From Ruegeria sp. THAF57 (GTDB lineage: Bacteria; Pseudomonadota; Alphaproteobacteria; Rhodobacterales; Rhodobacteraceae): a DNA stretch of 64,000 bases. The stretch spans positions 62,001 through 126,000 of the forward strand of contig NZ_CAIWNQ010000006.1 of assembly GCF_903914075.1 (NCBI RefSeq), in the 5' to 3' direction. Positions within the stretch are counted from its first letter, which is position 1. Each line of letters starts with the position of its first letter. This document shows, in pieces, positions 8,982 to 17,923 of the stretch. The notes below the pieces were generated by a model that saw only the letters and a list, made by a program, of their open reading frames with translations, did not search any database and was not told the origin of the DNA. A program made the translations under genes and the position numbers.

Positions 8982-9527
8982 TTATTGGAAACCAGCCTCG
9001 GCGCGCAGCTTCTGCATCAAAGTTTGCAGAGCGCTTTCGTATCTTTCGCTGGTCAGTTTTCCCTGCTCATCGAATTCACTGGAACTGCTGGCCAGATGAA
9101 TTTCCGGTCCCTGCAAAATACGTGGCTGGAACGGCACCATATAGCCGCGCAGCACCATTTGGGCCCGCTCTCCGCCTGCGCGACCCGCGGCGGCGGACAT
9201 CACCGCAACGGGTTTGTCGGCCCATGGCTTGCCCTTGGTTCGGCTTACCCAATCCAACGCGTTCTTCAACACTCCGGATGGACCCTTGTTGTATTCAGGG
9301 GTCGAGATGATCACGGCATGCGCCTGTGCGATCTGGTCCGCCAGCAATTGAACCGGCTCGGGGATACCCTCGCCGTCCTCCAGATCACCGTCATAAAGCG
9401 GCAGGTTCAGGTCTGCCTCGACATATGTCCCGGGGTCAAACAGCCGCGCGGCTTCGCGCAGCAGCTTACGGTTGGTTGCGCTCTGGCGCAGCGACCCGGA
9501 CAGGCCAAGCAGGATTGGTTCAGACAT
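8982..9527 (-). CDS. NAD(P)H-dependent FMN reductase
   Basis: A 181-residue flavodoxin-fold protein of the ChrR/ArsH/azoreductase group. The phosphate-binding segment 'GSLRQSATNRKLL' lies at the N-terminus and 'PEYNKGPSGVLKNALDW' forms the flavin-binding loop. Such enzymes reduce FMN, quinones or chromate with NAD(P)H. The physiological acceptor is unknown. It is the upstream member of a minus-strand pair with the hydratase. Confidence 0.85.
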   Translation of the reverse strand: MSEPILLGLSGSLRQSATNRKLLREAARLFDPGTYVEADLNLPLYDGDLEDGEGIPEPVQLLADQIAQAHAVIISTPEYNKGPSGVLKNALDWVSRTKGKPWADKPVAVMSAAAGRAGGERAQMVLRGYMVPFQPRILQGPEIHLASSSSEFDEQGKLTSERYESALQTLMQKLRAEAGFQ

Positions 9528-9646
9528 GGTAGGGCTCCGTGATGGTGTCTTTCACTAATTAGCGCGACACCTCTGCGCGCCATAGCCCCCATGACGCGCA
9601 GTCAATGTGCAAAAAAGCCAGAGCACCTAATGATGCCCTGTCAAAT

Positions 9647-10318
9647 TCAGGTGCGCCCGTTTGGAATGATCTCGATATCGACCCGTCGATTAAGGGCCTT
9701 ACCTTCAGGCGTCAGGTTCGAGGCCGCCGGGCGGTTCTCACCCAGTCCAATCGTGCTGATCCTTGCACTGTTGACACCATTGGCCTGCAAAATATCGGCG
9801 ACAGAGCGCGCCCGACGTTCTGACAGGGCCTGATTGTACGACGCCTCACCGTCACTGTCCGTATGGCCAATAACCTGCACGGTCGAGTTGGGGTAATTCA
9901 CCAGGTTTTGCCCCACCCGGACCAAATCGGACCGCAGCGCCGGGCGCACGGTCGAGCTGTCGGTGTCAAAGGTGATGTCGTTCGGCACGGTGACAATCAG
10001 CCGGTCCCCGGCATTGGTTACGGTAATCCCCTGATTGGCCAATTGCTGGCGCAGTTCTGCGGCCTGCTGGTCCAGTTGGTTACCGATCAGGCCGCCGCCT
10101 GCCGCACCAATCGCACCACCAGCCAACGCACCAAGAAGCGGATCAGAGCCGTTCGCGATCGCTCCAACACCCGCACCGACCAATCCACCCAGAATCGCAC
10201 CCTGTTTTGTGTTTTGGTTTGGGTCGGCCGGCAAATTCAGCGTGCCGGGGTCCGTACACGCGCCCAATAACATTGCCGAGCACAGCCCGGCGGAAACAAC
10301 AAACTTGGAAATGGTCAT
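9647..10318 (-). CDS. OmpA-family lipoprotein with glycine zipper
   Basis: A 223-residue precursor. The signal peptide ends in the lipobox LLGAC, with the lipidated Cys at 21. A glycine-zipper stretch covers about residues 43-81 ('GGLVGAGVGAI', 'GALAGGAIGAAGGG'), which may insert into or span membrane. An OmpA C-terminal peptidoglycan-binding domain follows with 'GHTDSDG' and 'NQALSERRARSV'. It resembles YiaD-type lipoproteins that tether the outer membrane to murein. It stands alone on the minus strand. Confidence 0.88.
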   Translation of the reverse strand: MTISKFVVSAGLCSAMLLGACTDPGTLNLPADPNQNTKQGAILGGLVGAGVGAIANGSDPLLGALAGGAIGAAGGGLIGNQLDQQAAELRQQLANQGITVTNAGDRLIVTVPNDITFDTDSSTVRPALRSDLVRVGQNLVNYPNSTVQVIGHTDSDGEASYNQALSERRARSVADILQANGVNSARISTIGLGENRPAASNLTPEGKALNRRVDIEIIPNGRT

Positions 10319-10436
10319 GAAATCACCTTCTGCTCTGGTACCCGTTTGCCGGGACCATCTTGTTCAGCGCAGTATATCGCGCCGACGCCGAGCAGGCTCA
10401 AGCAACAATCCGGTGATATCGGCAGTTACCCGCCAG

Positions 10437-11126
10437 TCATTGTTGTGTGACAGCGTCCCAGCGATTTTGCTCTTGCCATATCGCGCGAAGCGGCGCCCCC
10501 TGACCGCAAAAGTGATCATCGATCAGATCACAGGACCAGATGCGGTCGGTCCGAAAATGTCGAAACCCGTTTCTTAACTCGCACCATGCAGCAAGCATCG
10601 TGCACTCGATATGATAGATCAGCGCAACCGGGCGCACGGTCCGTTCCGTCCGGGTGCCGGCAGAATTGACATAGGTAATACGAATCTTGCGCTCGGACCG
10701 TATCGCCTCACGGTAGTTCACGACCTGAACGCATCCCTTTTCGGGGTCATCTGCGGGCGCGCCCCACGGGGCCACTTGCAGCCAATCCGCAGGCGCGCGC
10801 AGGGCGTCGATTTTGCGACACACCCGATCGGCGGCCTGTTGCAGCGTGCTGTCGCCAGTGCGCGCCAGCATGGACAGACCAACCCACAATGCTTCGACCT
10901 CTTCCGCGTCAAAGTTCAGGGGCGGCAGATCATAACCACGGCGCATCAGATACCCGATGCCCGCCTCACCTTCGATCGGGGTGCGCTGCGCCTGCAACGC
11001 GGCAATATCACGATACACAGTCCGAACCGAAACCTCGAGCTTTTCGGCAAGCATCTCGGCGGTGACGGGCGCGTTTGAGGCGCGCAGAATTTGGATGATC
11101 TCAAACAAACGGGTCGAACGGCGCAT
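10437..11126 (-). CDS. WYL-domain HTH transcriptional regulator (YafY type)
   Basis: A 229-residue regulator. The N-terminal DeoR-like helix-turn-helix ('APVTAEMLAEKLEVSVRTVY', about residues 18-37) is followed by a WYL ligand-binding domain in the C-terminal half. The start at 11126 has GGAG 8 bases upstream; longer forms in the frame lack family similarity. Just upstream lies a near-perfect palindrome with a third half-site (11144-11188), a plausible autoregulatory operator shared with the small divergent ORF at 11230. Confidence 0.85.
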   Translation of the reverse strand: MRRSTRLFEIIQILRASNAPVTAEMLAEKLEVSVRTVYRDIAALQAQRTPIEGEAGIGYLMRRGYDLPPLNFDAEEVEALWVGLSMLARTGDSTLQQAADRVCRKIDALRAPADWLQVAPWGAPADDPEKGCVQVVNYREAIRSERKIRITYVNSAGTRTERTVRPVALIYHIECTMLAAWCELRNGFRHFRTDRIWSCDLIDDHFCGQGAPLRAIWQEQNRWDAVTQQ

Positions 11127-11143
11127 GGAAATCTCCGGCTGAA

Positions 11144-11188
11144 CTGCTGACACTCTAACACAGCCCCCTGACAAGGGGGTGTCAGCAG
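11144..11188. promoter_or_regulatory. Candidate WYL-regulator operator
   Basis: CTGACA (11168-11173) and TGTCAG (11180-11185) form a perfect inverted repeat with a 6-bp spacer. A further CTGACAC copy lies at 11147-11153, making a 10-bp arm CTGCTGACAC (11144-11153) that pairs with GTGTCAGCAG (11179-11188). It lies between the regulator start (11126) and a divergent ORF (11230), where an autoregulatory site is expected. Confidence 0.55.
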
Positions 11189-11229
11189 TCCTCGGCAAGG
11201 CTGGACCAACACGAAAAAGGATGCCTTCC

Positions 11230-11415
11230 ATGCCAAGCCGAGACAATCATGTTCTAATGACCCTCAAACTGGGTCAATGGGCCGAGAAGCACAACCTGCG
11301 CGCCTTTGAAATCGAACGCGAAATCGCAGCTAACCGTCAGCGCTGTACCCCCAGACGCCGCGCAAGGCGGTTTTCTCTGGGCAATCTCAAGCTGCTCTGG
11401 ACCAACGCAGTCTGA
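11230..11415 (+). CDS. Small basic hypothetical protein
   Basis: A 61-residue ORF, rich in Arg and Lys ('RRRARRF'), with no family I recognise. AAAAGG lies 9 bases before ATG 11230; an earlier ATG at 11221 is too close to that site. It is divergent from the WYL regulator and directly downstream of the palindrome, which makes it a candidate regulated gene. It ends 2 bp before the stop of the convergent pseudouridine synthase gene. It could be spurious. Confidence 0.45.
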   Translation: MPSRDNHVLMTLKLGQWAEKHNLRAFEIEREIAANRQRCTPRRRARRFSLGNLKLLWTNAV

Positions 11416-11417
11416 CG

Positions 11418-12065
11418 TCAGAATTCGGGTGCGGCGCGGAATTTCATAGAAACGCCGCCCTCGGGGTTTTTCAGGCGCAATTCTTCGGAATGCAGCATAA
11501 GGCGCGGATAGTCGCGCGCTGCACCGTCCGCATAAAACGGGTCACCCAAAATCGGGTGACCCAAAGCCTGCATGTGGACCCGCAACTGATGGGACCGCCC
11601 GGTTTTCGGAAACAGGCGCACACGGGACGTGTCGCCTTCGTGTTTGACGACCCGCCAATCCGTGACAGCAGGTTTACCAGTCTCATGACACACCATCTGA
11701 CGCGGTCGATTGGGCCAATCCACAATCAGCGGCAGATCAATGGTGCCGGTTTTGGGTTCAACCTGACCAATAACACGCGCGACATAGGTTTTTCGCGTCT
11801 GGCGCTTCTCGAATTGCATGCTCAGATGCCGTTGGGCATGCTGGGTCTGCGCAAACACCATCACCCCTGATGTATCCCGATCCAGCCGATGCACCAGCAA
11901 GGCTTGCGCAAAGGCTGCCTGCACCCGTGTCAGCAGGCAATCGGCAAGATGCTCTCCGCGCCCCGGAACCGACAACAGGCCCGATGGTTTATTCACCACG
12001 ATCAGTTGTGCATCTTCATGCAGCACGTCCAGAGGTGTTTGAGGTGGATCGTAGGGTTCGCTCAT
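11418..12065 (-). CDS. RluA-family pseudouridine synthase
   Basis: A 215-residue protein of the RluA/RsuA superfamily without an S4 domain, close to RluA in length. The catalytic motif 'HRLDRDTSG' carries Asp62, and 'GRSHQLRVHMQALGHPILGD' is the second conserved block. These enzymes isomerise uridine in 23S rRNA and some tRNAs; the target base cannot be told here. Start chosen at 'MSEPYD', where family alignment begins. Confidence 0.88.
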   Translation of the reverse strand: MSEPYDPPQTPLDVLHEDAQLIVVNKPSGLLSVPGRGEHLADCLLTRVQAAFAQALLVHRLDRDTSGVMVFAQTQHAQRHLSMQFEKRQTRKTYVARVIGQVEPKTGTIDLPLIVDWPNRPRQMVCHETGKPAVTDWRVVKHEGDTSRVRLFPKTGRSHQLRVHMQALGHPILGDPFYADGAARDYPRLMLHSEELRLKNPEGGVSMKFRAAPEF

Positions 12066-12162
12066 GCGCGTCTGCCTACCGCAGCCTGCTGCCTCCCGCA
12101 ACGTCGTCCTTGCTTGCGCCGCATAGTTCCGCAACTCTGCCCCTAAAAGCGGAGGAAAATTC

Positions 12163-12573
12163 ATGCATCCCACAATCGAGCGCATGCAAGAGGTTGTTGC
12201 CAAAGGTGACGAATCCCAGATTCTCGAACTGCTGGCCGAGGATGTGCGGTTTTCACCCCCAACCTATTTCAGCACATGGACAGGGCGCGCCCCGGTCGCG
12301 GCGGTACTGGGCCATGTGGGGCAGGTGTTCACTGATTTTCACTATCGGCGGGTGATGGGCGACGGCAAGGATTGGGCGTTGGAATTTCAGTGCAAGGTTG
12401 GCGATCTGGATGCGGTCGGCGTCGATCTGATCACGTTGGATGACGATGGTCTGATACAGGAGTTCGAAGTCGTCATGCGCCCCTACAAAACAATCGGTGC
12501 CCTGCGCGAGGCGATGATGGCCCGCGTCATGACCGATCCGCGTTTTCTGGAATACAAAAACGCACTTAGCTGA
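12163..12573 (+). CDS. SnoaL/NTF2-like protein
   Basis: A 136-residue protein with the small alpha+beta barrel pattern of the SnoaL-like/NTF2 superfamily ('MQEVVAKGDESQILELLAED', then alternating strands). The superfamily includes isomerases, hydratases and non-catalytic binding proteins, so no reaction is proposed. GGAGG precedes the ATG by about 8 bases. Its stop overlaps the start of the SGNH hydrolase gene (TGATG). Confidence 0.7.
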   Translation: MHPTIERMQEVVAKGDESQILELLAEDVRFSPPTYFSTWTGRAPVAAVLGHVGQVFTDFHYRRVMGDGKDWALEFQCKVGDLDAVGVDLITLDDDGLIQEFEVVMRPYKTIGALREAMMARVMTDPRFLEYKNALS

Positions 12574-13280
12574 TGATGCCAGTAGCCCCAGACCAGTTGT
12601 TGCGGGTGCCGCTGCTGCCAGTTCTGGCCGCACAGGGCCTGTCTGTCCGACGGAACGCGCAACTTTTGCCCGAACCCATAGGCCCCCGCAGCGGTCGAAA
12701 TGGTCGAGGCCCCCGCCTGCGCCTTTTAATCGCCGGGGACAGCTCAGCCGCTGGTGTCGGCGCTGGCACGCAGACACAGGCACTTTCAGGGCATCTGGCA
12801 AAGGAACTGTCCCGGCACTACACAGTCGAATGGCAGCTTGAAGCCATGACCGGCCACACCACGCAAGATACACTTAACCGCCTGCAGGTTTTGGACGGTC
12901 AATTTGATATGGCAGTCACAGCGCTCGGAGTGAATGATGTCACGCGTGGCGTCACACGAAAGAAGTTCGCTGACCGACAAACGCTTTTGATGAACCTTCT
13001 TGTCCAGCAGTTTGGCGTTCGTCGAATTGTCGCGACGGGCGTTCCCCAAATGGCCCGGTTTCCGGCGCTGCCGCAGCCATTGGCTTGGGTTCTGGGCCAG
13101 CAGGCCGCCCGGTTGGATCAGGCTTTGCAAGAGGTCACCGCCGGGTTTTCTCAGGCGCGCCATCTGACACTGAACTTGCCTGACGATCCCGCCTTGGCCG
13201 CGCCGGATGGCTATCATCCCAGCCCAAAAACTTATGCAATCTGGGCGTCCGAAGCCGCAGCACTCCTGCGTCAGGCCTGA
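12573..13280 (+). CDS. SGNH/GDSL-family hydrolase
   Basis: A 235-residue esterase-like protein. Conserved blocks are visible: 'LLIAGDSSAAGVG' (nucleophile Ser in block I), 'ALGVNDVTR' (block III Asn) and 'DGYHPSPKTY' (block V Asp/His). No clear signal peptide. Substrates range from lipids to acetylated sugars. Translationally coupled to the SnoaL-like gene and overlapping the convergent rarD stop by 10 bp. Confidence 0.85.
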   Translation: MMPVAPDQLLRVPLLPVLAAQGLSVRRNAQLLPEPIGPRSGRNGRGPRLRLLIAGDSSAAGVGAGTQTQALSGHLAKELSRHYTVEWQLEAMTGHTTQDTLNRLQVLDGQFDMAVTALGVNDVTRGVTRKKFADRQTLLMNLLVQQFGVRRIVATGVPQMARFPALPQPLAWVLGQQAARLDQALQEVTAGFSQARHLTLNLPDDPALAAPDGYHPSPKTYAIWASEAAALLRQA

Positions 13281-14176
13281 GCGCGCATCTGCCGGATCAT
13301 CGGAATCGAATACACAACCAACGCAGCCCAGATCAGCGGAAACGCAATCATGCGCCCCCTGTCGATCTGCTCGCCAAAGAAAGTGATCGCGGTGATGAAG
13401 ATCATGGTCGGTGCTATGTACTGCAATATGCCCATCGTCGACAGGCGCACCAGCTTTGCCCCGTTTGCGTAAACCAGCAGTGGGACGGCCGTCACTACAC
13501 CGGCAGCGGCCAACAACAGAGTATCCGAACCCGTTGCCCCAAAATGCCCAGCCCCTTCGGCACCAAGCCACGTCACGTAAACCAAAGCTGGAAACAAGAG
13601 GATCAGAACCTCAAGCAAGAACCCCTGATTTGGGCCGATAGGCCAAGATCGCTTGAAGAATGCGTAGAACCCCCAACTGACCATCAGGCCCAAGGCCGCC
13701 CAAGGCAACCTGCCAGCCTGAAGAACTAAGACCAGTACGCCGATCGCAGCAAGCCCAACGGCAATCAATTGCGTTTTGTTAAGTGGTTCCCGCAGCAGAA
13801 CCGCGCCCAAAGTTATGCTGAACAGCGGATTGATATAATACCCAAGCGCGGCATCCAGCGCGTTTCCGCTGGCAATGGCCCAGATGTAAATCGCCCAGTT
13901 CAAGGAAATCAGCGCAGCGGTCAAACAGGCCATGCCCAACATTTTGGGGTTTTGCAACGCTGCTTTCAGGTCCCCGGTCCGCCCAAGCGCGATCAGCAAC
14001 GCGCCGGCCACAGGCACGGACCAAATGACCCGATGCGCCACGATCTCAACAGGGCCAATATGCGCCAATGCCTTCATGTAGAGCGGCAGAAACCCCCACA
14101 AAACATAGGCCGTAACCGCCAGAGCCAACCCCTTGGGCGTGTCTGCATTATTCGGCGGTACAGCGGCGTCTGCCAT
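13271..14176 (-). CDS. rarD: RarD-type EamA transporter
   Basis: A 301-residue inner-membrane protein with about ten spans. The N-terminal 'AYVLWGFLPLYMKALAHI' and 'EIVAHRVIWSVP' segments are characteristic of RarD, a DMT-superfamily member of unknown substrate (implicated in chloramphenicol sensitivity in some hosts). Start set at 'MADAAVP'; the upstream extension is not family-like. It follows the repeat-rich 255-bp gap behind the sarcosine-dehydrogenase-type gene. Confidence 0.85.
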   Translation of the reverse strand: MADAAVPPNNADTPKGLALAVTAYVLWGFLPLYMKALAHIGPVEIVAHRVIWSVPVAGALLIALGRTGDLKAALQNPKMLGMACLTAALISLNWAIYIWAIASGNALDAALGYYINPLFSITLGAVLLREPLNKTQLIAVGLAAIGVLVLVLQAGRLPWAALGLMVSWGFYAFFKRSWPIGPNQGFLLEVLILLFPALVYVTWLGAEGAGHFGATGSDTLLLAAAGVVTAVPLLVYANGAKLVRLSTMGILQYIAPTMIFITAITFFGEQIDRGRMIAFPLIWAALVVYSIPMIRQMRAQA

Positions 14177-14299
14177 AATGAGTCTCCGATTGAGCTTGAA
14201 ACTCTGTAAGGCAAATGCAGATCCGAAGAAAACCGCGAAATCTGTGACGACCCTCATCAGGAAAACTGATACGTCGCGCCCGATGCAACGGCTCAAGAT

Positions 14300-14343
14300 G
14301 CGAGGCTCTGCCTCGCGCTCCGGGATATTTTTTGCCAGATGAA
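14300..14343 (-). repeat. Intergenic repeat element, copy C
   Basis: Read on the minus strand: TTCATCTGGC, AAAAAATATCCCGG, then a hairpin GCGAGGC-AGA-GCCTCGC (14300-14316). The hairpin has the same AGA loop as copy A but three stem pairs differ in a compensatory way. It faces copy D head-to-head; GCCAGATGAAG (14334-14344) and CTTCATCTGGC (14358-14368) are perfect inverted arms. Confidence 0.7.
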
Positions 14344-14358
14344 GAGTGGATACCCTGC

Positions 14359-14423
14359 TTCATCTGGCCCCAAATATCCCGGGGGAGTCGCGGCTTGCCG
14401 CGGCGGGGGCAGAGCCCCCTTTT
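14359..14423 (+). repeat. Intergenic repeat element, copy D
   Basis: TTCATCTGGC (14359-14368), then CCCAAATATCCCGGGGG to 14385, a small CGCGGC-TTGCC-GCGGC-like stem, then GGGGGC-AGA-GCCCCC (14405-14419) followed by TTTT. It ends 9 bp from the stop of the sarcosine-dehydrogenase-type gene. On the plus strand the last hairpin has the form of an intrinsic terminator. Confidence 0.7.
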
Positions 14424-14431
14424 ACCGCGCA

Positions 14432-16885
14432 TCAGACTTTCACGCGTTCCGATTTTGGGTCATACATCGGTTTCAGCGATGCTTCTGCTGTGACTTTCAC
14501 CCCGCAGACGTCGATCTCATAGCTTGAGGCCAACACATCGGCAGCCTTTTCACCTTCGCAGGGCACATAGCCCAGACCGATGGCACCACCCAGCGTGTGT
14601 CCATAGTTGCCCGAACTCAGATAACCCACATATTCGCCGTCCCGCAGGATGGGTTCGTTGTGGAACAGCAGCGGTTCGGGGTCAGTGAGTTTGAACTGAA
14701 CCAATCGGCTTTGTGGTCCGGTTTCCTTTCGTGCGATCACTGCCTCGCGCCCGATGAAGTCGCAGCCCTTGTCGGTTTTCACGGCAAAACCCAGCCCGGC
14801 ATCGACTACGTGATCTTCACATGTGATGTCATGGCCGAAATGGCGAAAGCCTTTCTCGATCCGGCACGAGTCCATCATATGCATCCCACATAGTTTCAGA
14901 CCCATTTCCTGCCCGGCCGCGTGCAGGGTTTCGAACACATGGCCCGCCATATCGGACGAGACGTAAATCTCCCACCCCAGTTCACCCACATAGGTGACGC
15001 GATGCGCGCGGGCGAGGCCCATGCCGATCTCGATCTCTTGCGCGGCGCCGAATGGGTTTGTCGCGTTCGAGAAGTCGGCGGGCGAAACCTTTTGCAGCAG
15101 CGCGCGCGCGTTGGGACCCATGACGGCCAGCACACCTTCGCCTGCGGTGACATCCGTGATGACCACGTTGAACGCACCCGCGTGGCGCTGCATCCAGGTT
15201 TGATCGGCCAGACGGGTGGCGGCAGGTGTGACGACCAGATAGGCGGTCTCGGACAGGCGGGTGACGGTCACGTCTGCCTCGATCCCGCCTGTGCGGTTCA
15301 GGAACTGAGTGTAGACGATCTTGCCATTGGGCACCGCGTAGTCGCCGCCGCCGACATAGTTCATGAACGCCTCGGCATCGGGACCTTCAACGCGGATTTT
15401 GCCGAAGGAGGACATGTCATACATCCCCACATTCTCGCGCACCGCGCGGTGTTCGGCGGCGGAATTCTCGAACCAGTTCTGGCGTTTCCAACTGTATTGG
15501 TATTCGCGTTCCTGACCTGCGTTCGCGAACCAGTTGGCACGCTCCCACCCAGCCAGTTCACCCATCACAGCACCCTGTTCCAACAGGTGATGGTGGAAGG
15601 GCGTGCGCCGCACGCCGCGCGCGGTGGCCTTTTGGCGATAGGGGTAGTGGTCGGCATAAAGCAGGCCCAGCGTTTCCTTGGAGCGTTCAAACAGATATTG
15701 TTTGTTGCCCTGAAACGGCTGCATCCGGCCAATATCCACGTCGCCCAGATCGAACGGTTTCTCACCGCTATCCATCCACTCGGCCAGCGCCATACCCGCG
15801 CCCCCGGCGGATTGGATACCGATCGAGTTGAACCCGGCGGCGACCCAAAAATTATCCATCTCGGGCGCAAGTCCCAGATGATAGGCATCATCGGGCGTGA
15901 AAGATTCCGGCCCGTTGAAGAAGGTATGAATCCCAGCATCCGCCAGCATCGGCATCCGGTTTACTGCCGCCTCTAAGATCGGTTCAAAGTGGTCGAAATC
16001 CTCGGGCAGTTGGTCAAACTCGAAACTGTCGGGGATGCCCTCCATCGCCCATGGTTTCGCGTTGGGTTCAAACGCGCCCAGCAGAATTTTGCCCGCGTCT
16101 TCCTTGTAATAGGCGCATTCATCCGGCACGCGCAGAACCGGCAGTTGGGTCAGGCCGTCGATGCCTTCGGTGACGATGTAGAAATGCTCACACGCGTGAA
16201 GCGGTACGTTCACGCCCGCCATGCGGCCGACCTGATGCCCCCACATGCCTGCGCAGTTCACCACCATATCGCATTCGATATGGCCTTGCGTCATGCCATC
16301 ATCGCTGACCCATTCCACAGAATTGACCCGCCGGCCCTGCCGGGAAATGCCGGCAACTCTTACCCGTTCCTGAACAATCGCCCCGCGTTGACGCGCACCC
16401 TTGGCCAGTGCCAACGCAATATTGGCGGGATCGGCCTGGCCATCGGTTGGCAACCAAACACCCCCGGTCACACCATCAAGATTGATATGCCCGTAGCGCT
16501 GTTTCACCTCGGTCGGAGACAGCTCTTCGACCGGGACGCCAAAGGCACGCGCCATTGCGGCGTTCCTGTAAAGCTCTTCCAGACGTTCGTCGGTGAGCGC
16601 GACCGAGACCGATCCGACTTGACGCATCCCCGTGGCTACGCCGGTTTCTTCTTCGAGCCCCAGATACAGCTCGGCCGAATAGCGCGCCAGTTTTGTCATG
16701 TTCGACGTTGCGCGCAACTGGCCGATCAGGCCTGCCGCGTGCCATGTTGTGCCGCTGGTCAGTTGCTTGCGTTCCAGTAGGACAACATCACTCCAGCCCT
16801 TCTTGGTCAGGTGATACGCGACCGAACATCCGATGACGCCGCCGCCTATGATGACCACACGGGCCTTGTTGGGAAGATCAACCAT
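14432..16885 (-). CDS. Sarcosine dehydrogenase-type FAD/GcvT fusion protein
   Basis: An 817-residue protein. An N-terminal DAO flavin domain ('[12 protein letters not shown]', then 'TWHAAG' with the His that binds FAD covalently in mammalian homologues) is followed by an FAO_M linker near 370-425 and a C-terminal aminomethyltransferase (GcvT) domain that binds tetrahydrofolate. The family oxidatively demethylates N-methyl glycines and loads the carbon on folate. Residues '[11 protein letters not shown]' and '[13 protein letters not shown]' look closer to sarcosine dehydrogenase than to dimethylglycine dehydrogenase. A paralogue of identical length lies at 19884-22337. It is the last gene of the betaine cluster, after an 89-bp gap. 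Confidence 0.8.
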   Translation of the reverse strand: MVDLPNKARVVIIGGGVIGCSVAYHLTKKGWSDVVLLERKQLTSGTTWHAAGLIGQLRATSNMTKLARYSAELYLGLEEETGVATGMRQVGSVSVALTDERLEELYRNAAMARAFGVPVEELSPTEVKQRYGHINLDGVTGGVWLPTDGQADPANIALALAKGARQRGAIVQERVRVAGISRQGRRVNSVEWVSDDGMTQGHIECDMVVNCAGMWGHQVGRMAGVNVPLHACEHFYIVTEGIDGLTQLPVLRVPDECAYYKEDAGKILLGAFEPNAKPWAMEGIPDSFEFDQLPEDFDHFEPILEAAVNRMPMLADAGIHTFFNGPESFTPDDAYHLGLAPEMDNFWVAAGFNSIGIQSAGGAGMALAEWMDSGEKPFDLGDVDIGRMQPFQGNKQYLFERSKETLGLLYADHYPYRQKATARGVRRTPFHHHLLEQGAVMGELAGWERANWFANAGQEREYQYSWKRQNWFENSAAEHRAVRENVGMYDMSSFGKIRVEGPDAEAFMNYVGGGDYAVPNGKIVYTQFLNRTGGIEADVTVTRLSETAYLVVTPAATRLADQTWMQRHAGAFNVVITDVTAGEGVLAVMGPNARALLQKVSPADFSNATNPFGAAQEIEIGMGLARAHRVTYVGELGWEIYVSSDMAGHVFETLHAAGQEMGLKLCGMHMMDSCRIEKGFRHFGHDITCEDHVVDAGLGFAVKTDKGCDFIGREAVIARKETGPQSRLVQFKLTDPEPLLFHNEPILRDGEYVGYLSSGNYGHTLGGAIGLGYVPCEGEKAADVLASSYEIDVCGVKVTAEASLKPMYDPKSERVKV

Positions 16886-16963
16886 CCTAAAATCTCCGCA
16901 CTGTCAGATTTGGGCCAAGTTGGCATGGAAGATCGACAATAAATGCGCCAAAAGCGTCACAAT

Positions 16964-16982
16964 ATCGGTAATTTTCACCGAT
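16964..16982. promoter_or_regulatory. Small inverted repeat upstream of the sarcosine-dehydrogenase-type gene
   Basis: ATCGGT (16964-16969) pairs with ACCGAT (16977-16982) around an AATTTTC centre. It overlaps the last codons of the AraC-type regulator and lies about 80 bp before the next gene in the operon. It could be an internal regulatory site; six-base arms can occur by chance. Confidence 0.25.
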
Positions 16983-17919
16983 GTGCCACACGCTTTTCGC
17001 GACGCAGGACAAAAGGCGTTACGCCGAAAAAGCTCTTGTAGACAGAAGAAAATCCGTTCGGAAACCCACAAGCCAGGCCGATTTCACGCACGCTCATGGT
17101 GGTGTTGAGCAGCAGGTTATTGGCCTTGGCCAGCCGCATTTCGCGGTAGAACCCGTTCGGGGTGGTGCCGAAGAAAGTCTTGAACTTGCGCTCCAGAGAA
17201 CGGTTGGACAGGTGCAGTTCTTCGACGATCTGATGGATCGGCAACGGGTCTTCGATGTTTGCCTGCATCAGCTTGATGCACTGGTCCAGCTTGGCATCTC
17301 CGGTTGCTGTCAAACGCGTGCCGGAAAACGGCTGCATCGAGGAAAAATCGCGGATGTTCTCGTGCAACATGATATCGGCCACGGTCATCTTGGCGGGCCC
17401 CGAGATATGGCGGCCAATCACCGACAGCGCCACATCCGTCGTCGCCTCCATTCCCGCACACGTCACTACAGCGCCTTGCTGGGTGGCGATGGACAGCTTG
17501 GCCTCGAACCGGGCACCGCGTTCGCGCAGGAACGAAGCGTTCTCCCAATGGGTCGCCATATCCTCAGTGCCATGTTCGTCGATGTAACGACTGGCAGCTT
17601 CGGCCAGCAAAAACACCTGCGCACCGCGATAGGTATAGTCGGACACCACGCGGCCCAACGACAGATCAGGGTGATCGGGATCGGTATTGCCAATGACAAA
17701 CAGGTAATCCGCCTTGGGCTGGGCACTGACGGCCTCGGTCTGAATCATCGCATCGCTGCTGGAATGGATCGGGCCGCCCTTCAGGGACTTATACGCATAG
17801 GTAAAAGGCGGATGTGGGCAGACGCGGTTGGCCAGACGCAGCACCTCGACCAGCGACGCCAGTTCCAGCAGCACATAGCCGGGGGCGACGAGGATATCGA
17901 AATGCTGCTGTGCCGCCAT
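16975..17919 (-). CDS. GlxA/GbdR-like AraC-family regulator
   Basis: A 314-residue regulator with an N-terminal DJ-1/PfpI (class I glutamine amidotransferase-like) domain, about residues 5-185, and a C-terminal AraC double helix-turn-helix from about 215 ('NRSLERKFKTFFGTTPNGFY', 'EIGLACGFPNGFSSVYKSFF'). This architecture is that of GbdR, the activator of glycine betaine and dimethylglycine catabolism in Pseudomonas. It lies 4 bp after the betaine-homocysteine methyltransferase-type gene and before the sarcosine-dehydrogenase-type gene, which supports that role by analogy. Direct target evidence is lacking. Confidence 0.82.
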   Translation of the reverse strand: MAAQQHFDILVAPGYVLLELASLVEVLRLANRVCPHPPFTYAYKSLKGGPIHSSSDAMIQTEAVSAQPKADYLFVIGNTDPDHPDLSLGRVVSDYTYRGAQVFLLAEAASRYIDEHGTEDMATHWENASFLRERGARFEAKLSIATQQGAVVTCAGMEATTDVALSVIGRHISGPAKMTVADIMLHENIRDFSSMQPFSGTRLTATGDAKLDQCIKLMQANIEDPLPIHQIVEELHLSNRSLERKFKTFFGTTPNGFYREMRLAKANNLLLNTTMSVREIGLACGFPNGFSSVYKSFFGVTPFVLRREKRVAHR

Positions 17920-17923
17920 CGCC

